A DNA stretch of 64,000 bases, taken from Flavobacterium sp. IMCC34852. Its GTDB lineage: Bacteria > Bacteroidota > Bacteroidia > Flavobacteriales > Flavobacteriaceae. The translations under genes were made by a program, and so were the position numbers. The notes under the pieces are model-generated. The model searched no databases, was not told where the DNA came from, and saw only the letters and a program-made list of their open reading frames with translations. Below are positions 1-8,636 of this stretch, piece by piece. The DNA lies in NCBI RefSeq assembly GCF_030643905.1, contig NZ_CP121446.1:930001-994000 (forward strand), in the 5' to 3' direction. Numbering within the stretch: the first letter of the stretch is position 1; each line of letters begins with the position of its first letter.

Positions 1-2514
1 AATGCGCTTGTAATCTATACTAATGCAGGTACTGATCCTTATACCACTATGAACAATTGGAATAACCAATTGCAAACAACTTTGACCAATATAATCGGGG
101 AAGATAATTATGATGTTGGACACATGTTTGGTTCCACCGGTGGTGGAGGAAATGCCGGATGTATCGGTTGTGTATGTGTTGACGGAATCAAAGGAAGGGG
201 AATTACGTCACCTTCAAATGGGGTACCAATGGGTGACACTTTTGATATTGATTATGTAGCTCACGAATTGGGACATCAGTTTGGCGGGAATCATACTTTT
301 TCTCATAATGTGGAAGGTAGTGGAGTCAATGTTGAAGTAGGTTCTGGATCAACCATCATGGGATATGCCGGTATTACAGGACAAGATGTTCAGCCTAATT
401 CCGATGCTTATTTTGTGTATGCATCTATCAAACAAATTGAAGATAACATGGTTGGTAAAACTTGCCCAACCAGAATTACTTTGACCAATATTGCGCCTAT
501 AGTAAGTGCAGGTTTAGATTATACTATTCCAAAAAGTACGCCTTTTATCTTAACAGGAACAGCCACTGATGCCAATGGAGATGCAATGACTTACTGTTGG
601 GAACAAAATGATTCTGCTACCAATCAAACCGGTGCAGCCAGTGCTGCGTCAGCTACTAAAACAGCCGGACCAAACTGGCGTTCATACAATCCGAGTACTT
701 CACCAAGCCGTTATTTTCCTCCTTTGGCAAGAGTAATCGCTAATCAATCTACAACTCAAGGAACTGATATTGTTGTGGAAGCATTGAGTTCGGTAGCCAG
801 AACATTAAACTTTGTTTTTACTGCCAGAGATAATTATGCCGGAGCCGGTCAGACTGCTTCTGATGGGATGACAGTAACCGTAAACGGGACAGCCGGACCA
901 TTTTTAGTTTCAGAACCCAATACGGTAGTTAGCTGGACAGTTGGAACCAATCAAAACGTAACTTGGGCTGTGGCCGGAACTACAGCAAATGGCGTAAACG
1001 CTCAATATGTTGATATTTACCTTTCTACTGATGGAGGAAATACTTATCCGATATTATTAGCCAGTAAAGTACCTAATGATGGTTCGGAAACGATAACCGT
1101 ACCTAATAATGTGGGTACAACCAATAGGGTAATGGTTAGAGGATATCGTCATATTTTTTATGACATTTCTAATGCCAACTTCACCATAACGGCTCCGACA
1201 ACAACATTCGGGGTGAGTTTTAATCGAATAGCTGAGCAACAAAACAAGCAAATTTGTACCGGAAGCATAGTGTCATATATTATTCCATATACAACTTATG
1301 GCGGTTTCAGTGATGCCACTAATTTCACAGTTACCGGTCAGCCGGCAGGAGTAACCGCAACCTTAACGCCAAATAGTCTTTCGGCCAACGGAGAAGTTAC
1401 TTTAACCTTAAGCAATACAGATGCAGCTGCCCCGGGATTCTATTCCATTGTGGTAACGGCAACTTCAGGTGCTACCTCCAGAACTGTACCTTTTTATTTA
1501 GAGTTGTTTAATTCTAATTTTCCAACTCAAACTTTAACTTATCCGGCACATTTACAAATTGGAATTCCAACTACAATTACGTTGACTTGGCCGGCCAATT
1601 CAAATGCGACGGCTTACGATGTACAAGTAGCCACCGATGATAACTTCAGCAATATAGTGGCTTCTGCTACCGTTACAACCAACTCATATAATGTGACAGG
1701 ATTATCAGATTCAACGCAATATGTATGGAGAGTTTTACCAAAGAACAATTCTTGTGTGGGTAATTATAGCGCCGCTAATCTGTTTAAAACAGGACAGCCA
1801 GATTGTACTGTTTTTAGTTCAACTAACGTACCTATAAACATTCCAACTACAGCAAACGTAACAGTTAATTCGACACTTAACGTTGCTTCAACCAATGTTA
1901 TTTCTGATGTAAATGTAACCATGAATATTGCTCATACTTGGGTAAACGATATGACCATTACATTAATAAGCCCAACAGGAACTCAAGTGCAATTAGTTGC
2001 CCAACCTTGTGTTAGTGATAGTTTGTTAAATATTAACGCCACTTTTGACGATTCGGGAATTCCTTTAGTATGTCAAGTTAATCCGGCAATTTCAGGAACT
2101 ATTCAACCGGTTCAATCGTTAACCGCTTTCAATGGTCAGACGATGAACGGTGTTTGGACTCTTAGAGTTTTAGATTCGTTTAACCAAGATGGTGGTGCCA
2201 TCAACAGTTGGAGTTTGAGATTGTGCAGTACTGTTGCAGTTCCGCTTGGGGTTGATGAAAATACTATTAAAGATTTTAGTTTGTATCCAAATCCAAACAA
2301 CGGAGATTTCAACATTCAATTCAACTCAACTTCATCTGAAAAAATTGAACTTTCAATATATGACGTTAGAGGAAGACAAATTTATTTGAATACTTATGCC
2401 AATAATGGCTTCTTTAACGAAAATATTCAATTAAACAATTTACAGTCCGGCGTTTATTTAGTAAAAGTAAAAGACGGTAAAAATGAAATTACTAAAAAAT
2501 TCATCAAGCAATAA
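1..2514 (+). CDS. Secreted zinc metalloprotease with T9SS sorting domain (5' truncated)
   Basis: The frame is open from base 1, so the start lies upstream of the window and 837 residues are visible. A metzincin zinc site, HELGHQFGGNH, sits near residue 90 (counted from base 1), followed by a Met-turn, SGSTIMGYAG, about 25 residues later; this fits reprolysin-like M12 peptidases. The middle is beta-rich, with Ig/fibronectin-III-like stretches. About residues 610-760 resemble a proprotein-convertase P domain, with a motif for a new fold opening (STLNV..TNVISDVNVTMNI) and ending WSLRLC. The last 75 residues match a T9SS type A sorting domain: LYPNPNNGDF, then SGVYLVKV and a basic tail. Inferred role: an extracellular protease exported through the Por/Gld secretion system. 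Substrate unknown. An intrinsic terminator follows the stop codon. Confidence 0.9.
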   Translation, partial: NALVIYTNAGTDPYTTMNNWNNQLQTTLTNIIGEDNYDVGHMFGSTGGGGNAGCIGCVCVDGIKGRGITSPSNGVPMGDTFDIDYVAHELGHQFGGNHTFSHNVEGSGVNVEVGSGSTIMGYAGITGQDVQPNSDAYFVYASIKQIEDNMVGKTCPTRITLTNIAPIVSAGLDYTIPKSTPFILTGTATDANGDAMTYCWEQNDSATNQTGAASAASATKTAGPNWRSYNPSTSPSRYFPPLARVIANQSTTQGTDIVVEALSSVARTLNFVFTARDNYAGAGQTASDGMTVTVNGTAGPFLVSEPNTVVSWTVGTNQNVTWAVAGTTANGVNAQYVDIYLSTDGGNTYPILLASKVPNDGSETITVPNNVGTTNRVMVRGYRHIFYDISNANFTITAPTTTFGVSFNRIAEQQNKQICTGSIVSYIIPYTTYGGFSDATNFTVTGQPAGVTATLTPNSLSANGEVTLTLSNTDAAAPGFYSIVVTATSGATSRTVPFYLELFNSNFPTQTLTYPAHLQIGIPTTITLTWPANSNATAYDVQVATDDNFSNIVASATVTTNSYNVTGLSDSTQYVWRVLPKNNSCVGNYSAANLFKTGQPDCTVFSSTNVPINIPTTANVTVNSTLNVASTNVISDVNVTMNIAHTWVNDMTITLISPTGTQVQLVAQPCVSDSLLNINATFDDSGIPLVCQVNPAISGTIQPVQSLTAFNGQTMNGVWTLRVLDSFNQDGGAINSWSLRLCSTVAVPLGVDENTIKDFSLYPNPNNGDFNIQFNSTSSEKIELSIYDVRGRQIYLNTYANNGFFNENIQLNNLQSGVYLVKVKDGKNEITKKFIKQ

Positions 2515-2535
2515 TTGGTAAAAACTTAATTATGG

Positions 2536-2564
2536 AAAGGTCGTTTTTTAAACGGCCTTTTTTT
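2536..2564 (+). terminator. Intrinsic terminator of the metalloprotease gene
   Basis: An 11-bp stem (2536-2546 with 2550-2560, one G-U pair) has a 3-base loop and is followed by a run of T. It starts 22 bases after the stop codon. Confidence 0.8.
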
Positions 2565-2613
2565 ATATTATCCATTATTGTTTCCTATTTTTACCGAAAT
2601 AAATCATCGTATT

Positions 2614-3168
2614 TTGGCCAACGAACGCATCATATTAGGAATCGACCCCGGAACAACCATCATGGGATTTGGATTGATTAAAGTGGTCAACAAGAAAATG
2701 GAATTCCTTCAATTGAACGAACTCATTTTGAGCAAATACGATGACCATTATACCAAGCTGAAAGTCATTTTTGAACGTACTATAGAGCTCATCGAAACCC
2801 ATCATCCGGATGAAATTGCGATTGAAGCTCCGTTTTTTGGCAAAAATGTACAATCGATGCTGAAGTTGGGCAGAGCACAAGGCGTGGCAATGGCAGCCGG
2901 GTTATCGCGCCAAATTCCCATTACCGAATACGAACCTAAAAAAATCAAAATGGCCATCACCGGTAACGGAAATGCCAGCAAAGAACAAGTAGCCAAAATG
3001 CTCCAACAACTTTTAAGCTTAAAAGAATTACCTAAAAATCTGGACTCAACAGACGGTTTGGCCGCAGCGGTTTGTCATTTCTTTAATACCGGAAAAGTCA
3101 CCGCCGGAAAAAGCTACAGCGGTTGGGACGCTTTTGTAAAACAGAATGAAGAACGAATAAAAAAATAG
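2614..3168 (+). CDS. ruvC: Crossover junction endodeoxyribonuclease RuvC
   Basis: RuvC resolves Holliday junctions as a dimer working with the RuvAB motor. The N-terminal GIDPG carries the first catalytic Asp, IEAPFFGKN the Glu, and DSTDGLAAAVCH the last two Asp, so all four metal-binding acids of the family are present. The length (184 residues from this start) is close to the family norm. No ATG precedes the GIDPG motif. I chose the TTG at 2614, which gives an N-terminus of type (M)ANERIILGIDPG as in relatives; another in-frame TTG at 2578 would add 12 residues. The C-terminal 20 residues are a short basic tail. hemW follows after a 63-base spacer filled with short repeats. Confidence 0.93.
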   Translation: MANERIILGIDPGTTIMGFGLIKVVNKKMEFLQLNELILSKYDDHYTKLKVIFERTIELIETHHPDEIAIEAPFFGKNVQSMLKLGRAQGVAMAAGLSRQIPITEYEPKKIKMAITGNGNASKEQVAKMLQQLLSLKELPKNLDSTDGLAAAVCHFFNTGKVTAGKSYSGWDAFVKQNEERIKK

Positions 3169-3179
3169 TGTTCGGCGCA

Positions 3180-3228
3180 CAGTGTTCAGTATGCAGTTCT
3201 GACCACTGACCACTGACCACTGATCACT
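3180..3228. repeat. Heptamer tandem repeat between ruvC and hemW
   Basis: Bases 3199-3226 are three copies of CTGACCA followed by one CTGATCA. Just upstream, 3181-3190 reads AGTGTTCAGT, a near inverted copy of the same heptamer theme (ACTGAACACT on the other strand). The block fills nearly the whole gap between the ruvC stop and the hemW ATG. It has no spacer structure and is not a CRISPR. Confidence 0.8.
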
Positions 3229-3231
3229 AAA

Positions 3232-4365
3232 ATGAGCGGCATTTACATCCATATTCCCTTTTGCAAACAAGCTTGTCATTATTGTGACTTCCATTTTTCG
3301 ACTTCATTAAAGAAAAAGGACGAAATGGTTTTGGCATTGGCCAAAGAAATTGACTTGCGAAAAGACGAGTTTAAAGATGAAACAGTTGAAACTATTTACT
3401 TCGGTGGCGGAACTCCGAGTATATTAGAGATTGCAGATTTAAGATTGTTGATTGATGAGGTGTTTCAGAATTATAATGTAATCGATAATCCAGAAATTAC
3501 CGTCGAAGCCAATCCGGATGACCTTACAGAAACCCGAATAACCGAATTGGCGAATAACCGAATTAACCGCTTAAGCATCGGAATCCAATCTTTTTTTGAA
3601 GACGATTTGAAACTGATGAATCGCGCACACAATGTCGAGGAAGCCAAAAAATGTTTGGAGATCGCCACCCAATATTTCGATAATATCACCATCGATTTGA
3701 TTTACGGCATGCCCAATATGAGTAACGAAAAATGGCTACAGAACATCGAAACGGCTTTGTCTTATAATATTCCGCACATTTCGAGTTATGCGCTCACTGT
3801 TGAGCCGAAAACGGCTTTGCACAGGTTTATTAAGCAAGGTATCATTCCGCCACTCGATGATGAATTGGCGCAAGAACATTTTCACCTTTTGGTAGACAAA
3901 TTAGAAGCCAACGGATTCATTCATTATGAGTTGTCCAATTTTGGCAAAGAAAATTATTTTTCCAAAAACAATTCGAGTTATTGGTTGGGCAAAAAGTATA
4001 TCGGAATTGGTCCGTCAGCACACAGTTATGATGGCGAAAAACGAGGTTGGAATGTGTCTAATAATTCACTTTATTTGAAATCTTTAGCCGAAAATAAAGT
4101 CCCGATCGAAACCGAAACCTTAACCAAAACCGACCGTTACAACGAATACATTATGACGGGTTTGCGCACCATTTGGGGTGTTTCTTTAGATAGAATCGAG
4201 ACTGAGTTTGGGCCAAAATATATTGACTATTTGAACCAACAATCGGCCAAATACATCGAAGACCATTTGCTTTTTATTGATGACAATATTTTGCGAACCA
4301 CCAAAAGCGGGAAGTTTTTGGGAGACGGAATTGCGTCCGATTTATTTTTGCTAAATTTGGAGTAA
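3232..4365 (+). CDS. hemW: Radical SAM heme chaperone HemW
   Basis: HemW is a radical-SAM protein related to HemN that binds and transfers heme; it is often misnamed coproporphyrinogen III oxidase. Residues C11, C15 and C18 form the CxxxCxxC iron-sulfur motif in the context PFCKQACHYCDFHF, and the order C-x-Y-C-D-F is the HemW form. GGGTPS near residue 65 contributes to SAM binding. The C-terminal part has the HemN-C type fold with YNEYIMTGLRT. At 377 residues it has normal length. The ATG directly follows the heptamer repeat block. The next gene begins 11 bases after the stop, so they are probably co-transcribed. Confidence 0.92.
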   Translation: MSGIYIHIPFCKQACHYCDFHFSTSLKKKDEMVLALAKEIDLRKDEFKDETVETIYFGGGTPSILEIADLRLLIDEVFQNYNVIDNPEITVEANPDDLTETRITELANNRINRLSIGIQSFFEDDLKLMNRAHNVEEAKKCLEIATQYFDNITIDLIYGMPNMSNEKWLQNIETALSYNIPHISSYALTVEPKTALHRFIKQGIIPPLDDELAQEHFHLLVDKLEANGFIHYELSNFGKENYFSKNNSSYWLGKKYIGIGPSAHSYDGEKRGWNVSNNSLYLKSLAENKVPIETETLTKTDRYNEYIMTGLRTIWGVSLDRIETEFGPKYIDYLNQQSAKYIEDHLLFIDDNILRTTKSGKFLGDGIASDLFLLNLE

Positions 4366-4376
4366 AATCAAATCCA

Positions 4377-5150
4377 TTGAAAGCATTAATCGACAATAAA
4401 TTCCAAATCGACTTATCTAAACCCATTGATATTTCCCTTCCATTATCAAATACTGAGGCCAATCCGATTGCGTGGTATATTGACAAACCCGAAATCAAAC
4501 CGGTAAAATTCGGAGATTGGGTTGGAAAAGTATCCGAAGGCAGTTCGACCAATTTTAATAATATTTTCTTCAATCCACACGGACATGGCACGCACACGGA
4601 ATGTCTCGGACATATTACCAAAGAATTTTACAGTATTAATCAATGTTTGAAACAGTTTTTCTTTACTGCCGAATTGATTTCGATTGTACCAAAAGAAATG
4701 AATAATGATTTCGTTATTACTTTGGAAAGTATCTCGACTGCGCTCGATGTGACACTAAAGAATGGCGTTCCAAAAGAAGCTTTAATTATCAGGACTTTAC
4801 CAAATCTGGAAGCGAAAAAGCACAAAAATTACTCTCATACCAATCCGCCGTATTTAGCCGAAGACGCAGCGATTTTTATTCGCGAAAGCGGTATCCAACA
4901 TTTACTCATTGATTTGCCAAGCGTGGATAGGGAAGAAGATGAAGGCAAGTTATTGGCACACAAGGCCTTTTGGAATGTAAAGGATATCAACAATCTTAAT
5001 GCTGACGCACGATTAAACTGCACGATTACCGAAATGATTTATGTGGAAGACGATGTTAAAGACGGAAGTTATATTCTGAATTTACAAATTGCTTCGTTTG
5101 AAAATGATGCTTCGCCAAGCAAACCGGTTTTGTATAGAATTGAACACTAA
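4377..5150 (+). CDS. Cyclase family protein (kynurenine formamidase-like)
   Basis: The motif HGHGTHTECLGH around residues 67-79 is the metal-binding signature of the cyclase/kynurenine formamidase superfamily (HxGTHxxxPxH type). A second acidic patch, LLIDLPSVDREEDEGKLLAHKAFW, with its His, fits the C-terminal active-site segment of that fold. The start is TTG at 4377, giving (M)KALIDNKFQIDL; no ATG lies near. The protein is 257 residues, slightly longer than the bacterial KynB norm, and no other tryptophan-degradation gene is adjacent, so the substrate is not assigned. It lies 11 bases after hemW and 3 bases before the MmcQ-like gene, suggesting one transcript. Confidence 0.82.
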   Translation: MKALIDNKFQIDLSKPIDISLPLSNTEANPIAWYIDKPEIKPVKFGDWVGKVSEGSSTNFNNIFFNPHGHGTHTECLGHITKEFYSINQCLKQFFFTAELISIVPKEMNNDFVITLESISTALDVTLKNGVPKEALIIRTLPNLEAKKHKNYSHTNPPYLAEDAAIFIRESGIQHLLIDLPSVDREEDEGKLLAHKAFWNVKDINNLNADARLNCTITEMIYVEDDVKDGSYILNLQIASFENDASPSKPVLYRIEH

Positions 5151-5153
5151 AAA

Positions 5154-5525
5154 ATGAACGTCCAACAGCTTTACGAATTCTGTCTTTCCAAAAAAGGCGT
5201 TACCGAGCACTTTCCGTTCGACGAAGATACTTTGGTGTTTAAAGTCGGTAGTAAAATGTTTTGCCTCACTTCTTTAAAAGAATGGGAAAAAAATACACCT
5301 TCACTCAATTTAAAATGTGACCCGGAACGCGCTGAAGAACTTCGGGCTGAATTCGAGGCGATACAACCCGGTTATCACATGAGCAAAATCCATTGGAATA
5401 CCATAAGTTTTAACAATGATGTTACCGATAAAATGATGTGTGAACTGATTAATCATTCCTATGAATTGGTTTTCAAAAGTTTGACTAAAAAAACTCAAAA
5501 CGAAATTCTTCAAAATGAGAATTAG
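5154..5525 (+). CDS. MmcQ/YjbR family protein
   Basis: A 123-residue protein with the features of the MmcQ/YjbR fold: N-terminal LYEFCLSKKGVTEHFPF, a central LVFKVGSKMFCL strand pair, LNLKCDPERAEELR, and the conserved PGYHMSKIHWNTI segment before a C-terminal helix ending in SYELVFKSL. The family has a CyaY/double-wing-like fold and is described as DNA-binding, but its role is not established. It begins three bases after the cyclase stop. No regulatory partner is seen nearby. Confidence 0.85.
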   Translation: MNVQQLYEFCLSKKGVTEHFPFDEDTLVFKVGSKMFCLTSLKEWEKNTPSLNLKCDPERAEELRAEFEAIQPGYHMSKIHWNTISFNNDVTDKMMCELINHSYELVFKSLTKKTQNEILQNEN

Positions 5526-5570
5526 GCATTACTTTTGCTAAAAATATTGCATCAAATTAAAACACAAACC

Positions 5571-6278
5571 ATGTTAGACAATTTAAAAAAGATATTAAAC
5601 GAAGACCAAGACCCAAAAGCGATTGAGAAAATCACCGCTAAGTTGGATAATTTATTGATGTCTAATGAAGAAGTGGGTTACATCGCGGTACAGAAAAAAC
5701 CGGCGGTAAACATTTTTCCCGACAGCATAGTCGTGACCAATAAAAGAATCATCCTTTGCAAGCCTAAAAATTTGGGTTTGTCGATGGAATTCATTGATTA
5801 TGATTGGGATGATATTGAAGCTAGTTTTGTAAAGGAAGGAATTTTAGGAGCCGATTTTACGTTTTCAACCAAATCAGATTTAACGCATACCGTAGATTAT
5901 TTGCCTAAAAATCAAGCGCGAAAATTATATACTTTTGCCAAAGAGCAATTGGATTTACTCAAGCATCCGAAGGTTGAAACACCGGTTGCTGAGCAACCCA
6001 AACCGTTTGAAGATGCAGAAACGCCTATAGTTGCAGAAGCCGAAATTATAGAAGAAGTAGCCACAGAAGAAGTGACTAGTTTTGCCGAAATCATTCCGGT
6101 AGAGCAATCAGGGTATCGTGATGAAAAGCAATTTCCGGATGATAGATCTGGTTTGGCCGAATTATCACAGGATGAATTGTTCGAAAAATTACAGAACTAC
6201 AAAAAATTATTAGATAATGGTTTGATTCTGCAAGGTGAATACGATGCTTTAAAGAAAGAAATCCTAAGCCATATGTAA
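5571..6278 (+). CDS. PH-domain-like protein with C-terminal SHOCT-like segment
   Basis: Residues about 30-120 (YIAVQKKPAVNIFPDSIVVTNKRI, then a Trp-containing strand YDWDDIEASFVKEG) look like a bacterial PH domain (bPH/YdbT-like). A Glu/Ala/Pro-rich linker follows (about 135-195). The last 35 residues, LSQDELFEKLQNYKKLLDNG then a short basic helix, resemble a SHOCT domain. There is no signal peptide or membrane helix, so it is probably cytoplasmic. I chose ATG 5571 (MLDNLKKILNE) over an in-frame upstream TTG-type codon at 5535 because it starts a clean helix. Function unknown. It converges with the DUF4407 gene across a strong hairpin. Confidence 0.75.
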   Translation: MLDNLKKILNEDQDPKAIEKITAKLDNLLMSNEEVGYIAVQKKPAVNIFPDSIVVTNKRIILCKPKNLGLSMEFIDYDWDDIEASFVKEGILGADFTFSTKSDLTHTVDYLPKNQARKLYTFAKEQLDLLKHPKVETPVAEQPKPFEDAETPIVAEAEIIEEVATEEVTSFAEIIPVEQSGYRDEKQFPDDRSGLAELSQDELFEKLQNYKKLLDNGLILQGEYDALKKEILSHM

Positions 6279-6321
6279 TTTAGGGAATTAGTAATGACCC
6301 GAGGCGAAGCCGAATTGAGCG

Positions 6322-6371
6322 AAGCAAAAAGGGAATAGTTAATTATATTTTTAACTATTCCCTTTTTGCTT
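6322..6371. terminator. Bidirectional terminator, 21-bp perfect stem
   Basis: The arms 6322-6342 and 6351-6371 are perfectly complementary over 21 bases with an 8-base AT loop. A-rich and T-rich flanks give a U tract on either strand. It sits between the convergent PH-like and DUF4407 genes. Confidence 0.85.
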
Positions 6372-6387
6372 TCCCTTATCCCTTTTT

Positions 6388-7488
6388 CTACATCGATTTC
6401 TTCTGCTTATCTACAAAACCATCGGCTTGGAGTTTGAGTAATTCGATAGCGCCTTTTTTCTTGTAATTGTAGATTTCTTTGTCATCTCTGATATCGGCAT
6501 AGACTTTATCATAGATTTCTGCATCGGTTTTCTTCTGCAGTTCGCTTTGGTAACGATTTTGCGAGAGTACACTTTTGATGCCCATTTCTTGGTCTTCTTG
6601 TTTCAAATCGTATTCGCCTTTGGGCGATAATAATTTGGCAAAAATAGGCGACGTTTCAATCGCTAAAAATAGTAGCATGATAAAGAAAGAAGGCATCCAA
6701 GGCAATTTCCCCAAAGCATTAATTCGTGCCATTAAACCATCAAAACTGTCAATGATGGGTTGGCCTTCGGTAACTTTTTTGTCTAAATCAGTCTGTAGTG
6801 TTTTGGCTCTGGTTTCTTTATCGGCGATGATTTTGGCATTGGAAATTTTCAAGGAATCCAATTGTTTGGCGGCTAAATCATGAGCAGCGCGTTTTTCTTT
6901 GTAAATTGGGCCTTTCCCCATTTTTTTGGTTCCTGCTGAACCTTCGGCTTCGGTGATGTACGAATTGTATAAAGCGGAAACTTCTTTTTCTTTTTTGGCA
7001 ATGGATGATTTTAAGCTGTCGATTTCAGCTTGGTTTTTAGTGACATCGCCTTTGAAATAATTGGTCACCTGATTTTTATTGGCTATAGCCAATTCGTTTT
7101 TCTCCTTCAATAAAACGGTATTGATTTCTTTTTCAAAAATTTTGATTTCCAACGGTTTCGAAATCACTATAGCAATAATAATAGCTAACACAATTCTCGG
7201 GGAAGCTTGGATGAATTCATCTAAAAAACTATCTCTTTTTTTGATGGTGGAGACAATAAATCTATCGAGATTGAAAATTAAAAATCCCCAAATCAGTCCA
7301 AAGAAAATAGCTGTGTAGAGATTGTCAAAAACCGTGTAAAGAGCATAACTACCGGCTATAAAAGCCATAACTGCGGTAAAAAATACGGTGGCGCCAATAC
7401 CTGCGTATTTGTTTTGTTCACCATTGGAACAAGAGTTCACAATGTCGCTATCGACACCGGAACAAAGGAGAAAAAAGCGTTTTAACAT
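6388..7488 (-). CDS. DUF4407 domain-containing membrane protein
   Basis: The start MLKRFFLLCSGVD, the motif NLDRFIVST after the second helix and the overall layout match DUF4407. Three hydrophobic segments lie at about residues 32-55, 60-80 and 95-115. A long charged coiled coil (about 130-255) follows, and then a further membrane segment, FFIMLLFLAIETSPIFAKLL. The C-terminal 70 residues are charged and helical. The family is common in Bacteroidota and has no assigned function. Its promoter region contains a 17-base palindrome at 7505-7521. The gene ends 17 bases from the shared 21-bp terminator. Confidence 0.85.
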   Translation of the reverse strand: MLKRFFLLCSGVDSDIVNSCSNGEQNKYAGIGATVFFTAVMAFIAGSYALYTVFDNLYTAIFFGLIWGFLIFNLDRFIVSTIKKRDSFLDEFIQASPRIVLAIIIAIVISKPLEIKIFEKEINTVLLKEKNELAIANKNQVTNYFKGDVTKNQAEIDSLKSSIAKKEKEVSALYNSYITEAEGSAGTKKMGKGPIYKEKRAAHDLAAKQLDSLKISNAKIIADKETRAKTLQTDLDKKVTEGQPIIDSFDGLMARINALGKLPWMPSFFIMLLFLAIETSPIFAKLLSPKGEYDLKQEDQEMGIKSVLSQNRYQSELQKKTDAEIYDKVYADIRDDKEIYNYKKKGAIELLKLQADGFVDKQKKSM

Positions 7489-7788
7489 GATGATTGGTTT
7501 TGAAACCCGAAAGTTTCGGGTCAGGTTGATGATTAGCTGTTAGTACCAATTTGATGCCAAAAATTACAAAGTGTTGTTATTCTTTTATCTTTTTTTAATG
7601 GAGCGCGGTTTAGGGGCTGTTTTTTTGCTTTTAAAATTAAAAACTGTAAATATTTTATTATCAAATAGATACATTCAATAAAATTTTGTAAATTAGTGCT
7701 CCTCAAAAATTTCCCCCTCAAGTCTTTTTCTGTCCCAAGTTTCAAATTTGTAACTGTAAACCAATTATAAACAACAAATTTTGAAATT
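7489..7788. other. 300-base intergenic region
   Basis: This gap separates divergent genes. It holds a palindrome at 7505-7521 and otherwise AT-rich sequence; an antisense open frame at 7533-7847 has no credible coding features. No clear TAnnTTTG box was found for the gene at 7789. Confidence 0.6.
7505..7521. repeat. Palindrome ACCCGAAAGTTTCGGGT
   Basis: An 8-bp perfect inverted repeat around a single central base, 17 bases upstream of the DUF4407 start. It has no T tract, so it is not a normal terminator. Its CCCGAA/TTCGGG arms match those of the palindrome at 60077-60092. Confidence 0.7.
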
Positions 7789-8604
7789 ATGAAAACAATG
7801 AAAAGCATTTTTTTAGTAGTCATCTTCGGGCTGCTAATGAGCAACACTAGTTTCGCTCAGGAAGAGAAAAGTTACTTAATTACGGTAACTAAACTGCATT
7901 GGAATATGGAGTTGGAAAATTTTTCTATGGATGAATGGAAGGCAACAGAGAAAGAATACTTAGACAAAGTCGTTAAAAAAAATGAATTCATACTAGGACA
8001 AGAGTTTTTAATGCATCATTTTACGCCGGACAATACCGAAATTTTATTGGTCACCACTTATGAAAATTGGTCAGCTGTAGAAAAAGCAGGTAATCGTGAT
8101 GATGAGTTGGTCAAAGCCGCTTGGCCTGATGAAAAAGCCCGAAAAGCATTTTTTGAAAAGAAAGCACTATACTATGCGCACCATCATTCAGATGAAATTT
8201 ATGCCACCATTCCCGGAGCCAAATTACCCAAAGCTAATTTTGACAAAGACATGTTGTATTATGTAAGGGTAAGTCATTTTGCCTATCCCAAAGACGGAAC
8301 CGAAAAAGAATTTACCGAGTTGAGCAAACAATATTTCGATGCCGTAATTAATAAAAACGATTTGATTAAAGCTTATTATCCCAACCGTCATGCTTGGGGT
8401 GCAGACAATACGGAGTTTACCGAAGTGTATGTGGTGGAAACTTTGGCCGATTTAGAAAAAGCTTTGGAGAAAAACAGAGAATTGTTCAGAGCAACTTGGA
8501 ATGATGATGCCAAACGGAAAGCCTTTTGGGATAAAAGAAATAAATATGACGACGGAAGACACAGCGATTACATTTATAAATTGATACACGAACTGAGTAA
8601 ATAG
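7789..8604 (+). CDS. Secreted protein with two repeated domains, function unknown
   Basis: A signal peptide (MKTMKSIFLVVIFGLLMS, cleavage after FAQ at about residue 24) leads into two tandem copies of one domain, about residues 28-140 and 161-265. Each copy has a first strand (YLITVTKLHW / LYYVRVSHFA), a central strand after NTE (ILLVTTYENW / FTEVYVVETL), a segment AW or TW-x-D-x-KA-RKAFF/W, and a closing H-S-D-x-IY. Strand-helix order suggests a dimeric alpha-beta barrel-like fold made from one chain. No catalytic signature is recognised. Periplasmic or surface location is inferred from the signal peptide. The ATG at 7789 or the second one at 7798 could start it. Confidence 0.75.
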   Translation: MKTMKSIFLVVIFGLLMSNTSFAQEEKSYLITVTKLHWNMELENFSMDEWKATEKEYLDKVVKKNEFILGQEFLMHHFTPDNTEILLVTTYENWSAVEKAGNRDDELVKAAWPDEKARKAFFEKKALYYAHHHSDEIYATIPGAKLPKANFDKDMLYYVRVSHFAYPKDGTEKEFTELSKQYFDAVINKNDLIKAYYPNRHAWGADNTEFTEVYVVETLADLEKALEKNRELFRATWNDDAKRKAFWDKRNKYDDGRHSDYIYKLIHELSK

Positions 8605-8608
8605 AAGT

Positions 8609-8636
8609 AAAAAGGCGACCATTTAGTCGCCTTTTT
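8609..8636. terminator. Bidirectional terminator
   Basis: Arms 8609-8619 and 8626-8636 pair perfectly (AAAAAGGCGAC type) with a 6-base loop. It serves the plus-strand secreted protein gene and overlaps the stop of the minus-strand lipoprotein gene. Confidence 0.8.

Noticed and set aside
3180-3228. CRISPR-like array
   Set aside because: The units are only 7 bases and contiguous with no spacers, and no cas gene is near.
7505-7521. Palindrome considered as a terminator
   Set aside because: It has no T tract on either side and lies upstream of, not behind, the nearest genes.
7533-7847. Minus-strand open frame of 104 codons across the gap before the gene at 7789
   Set aside because: It runs through AT-rich promoter sequence and over the start of a convincing signal peptide gene, with no domain or coding pattern.
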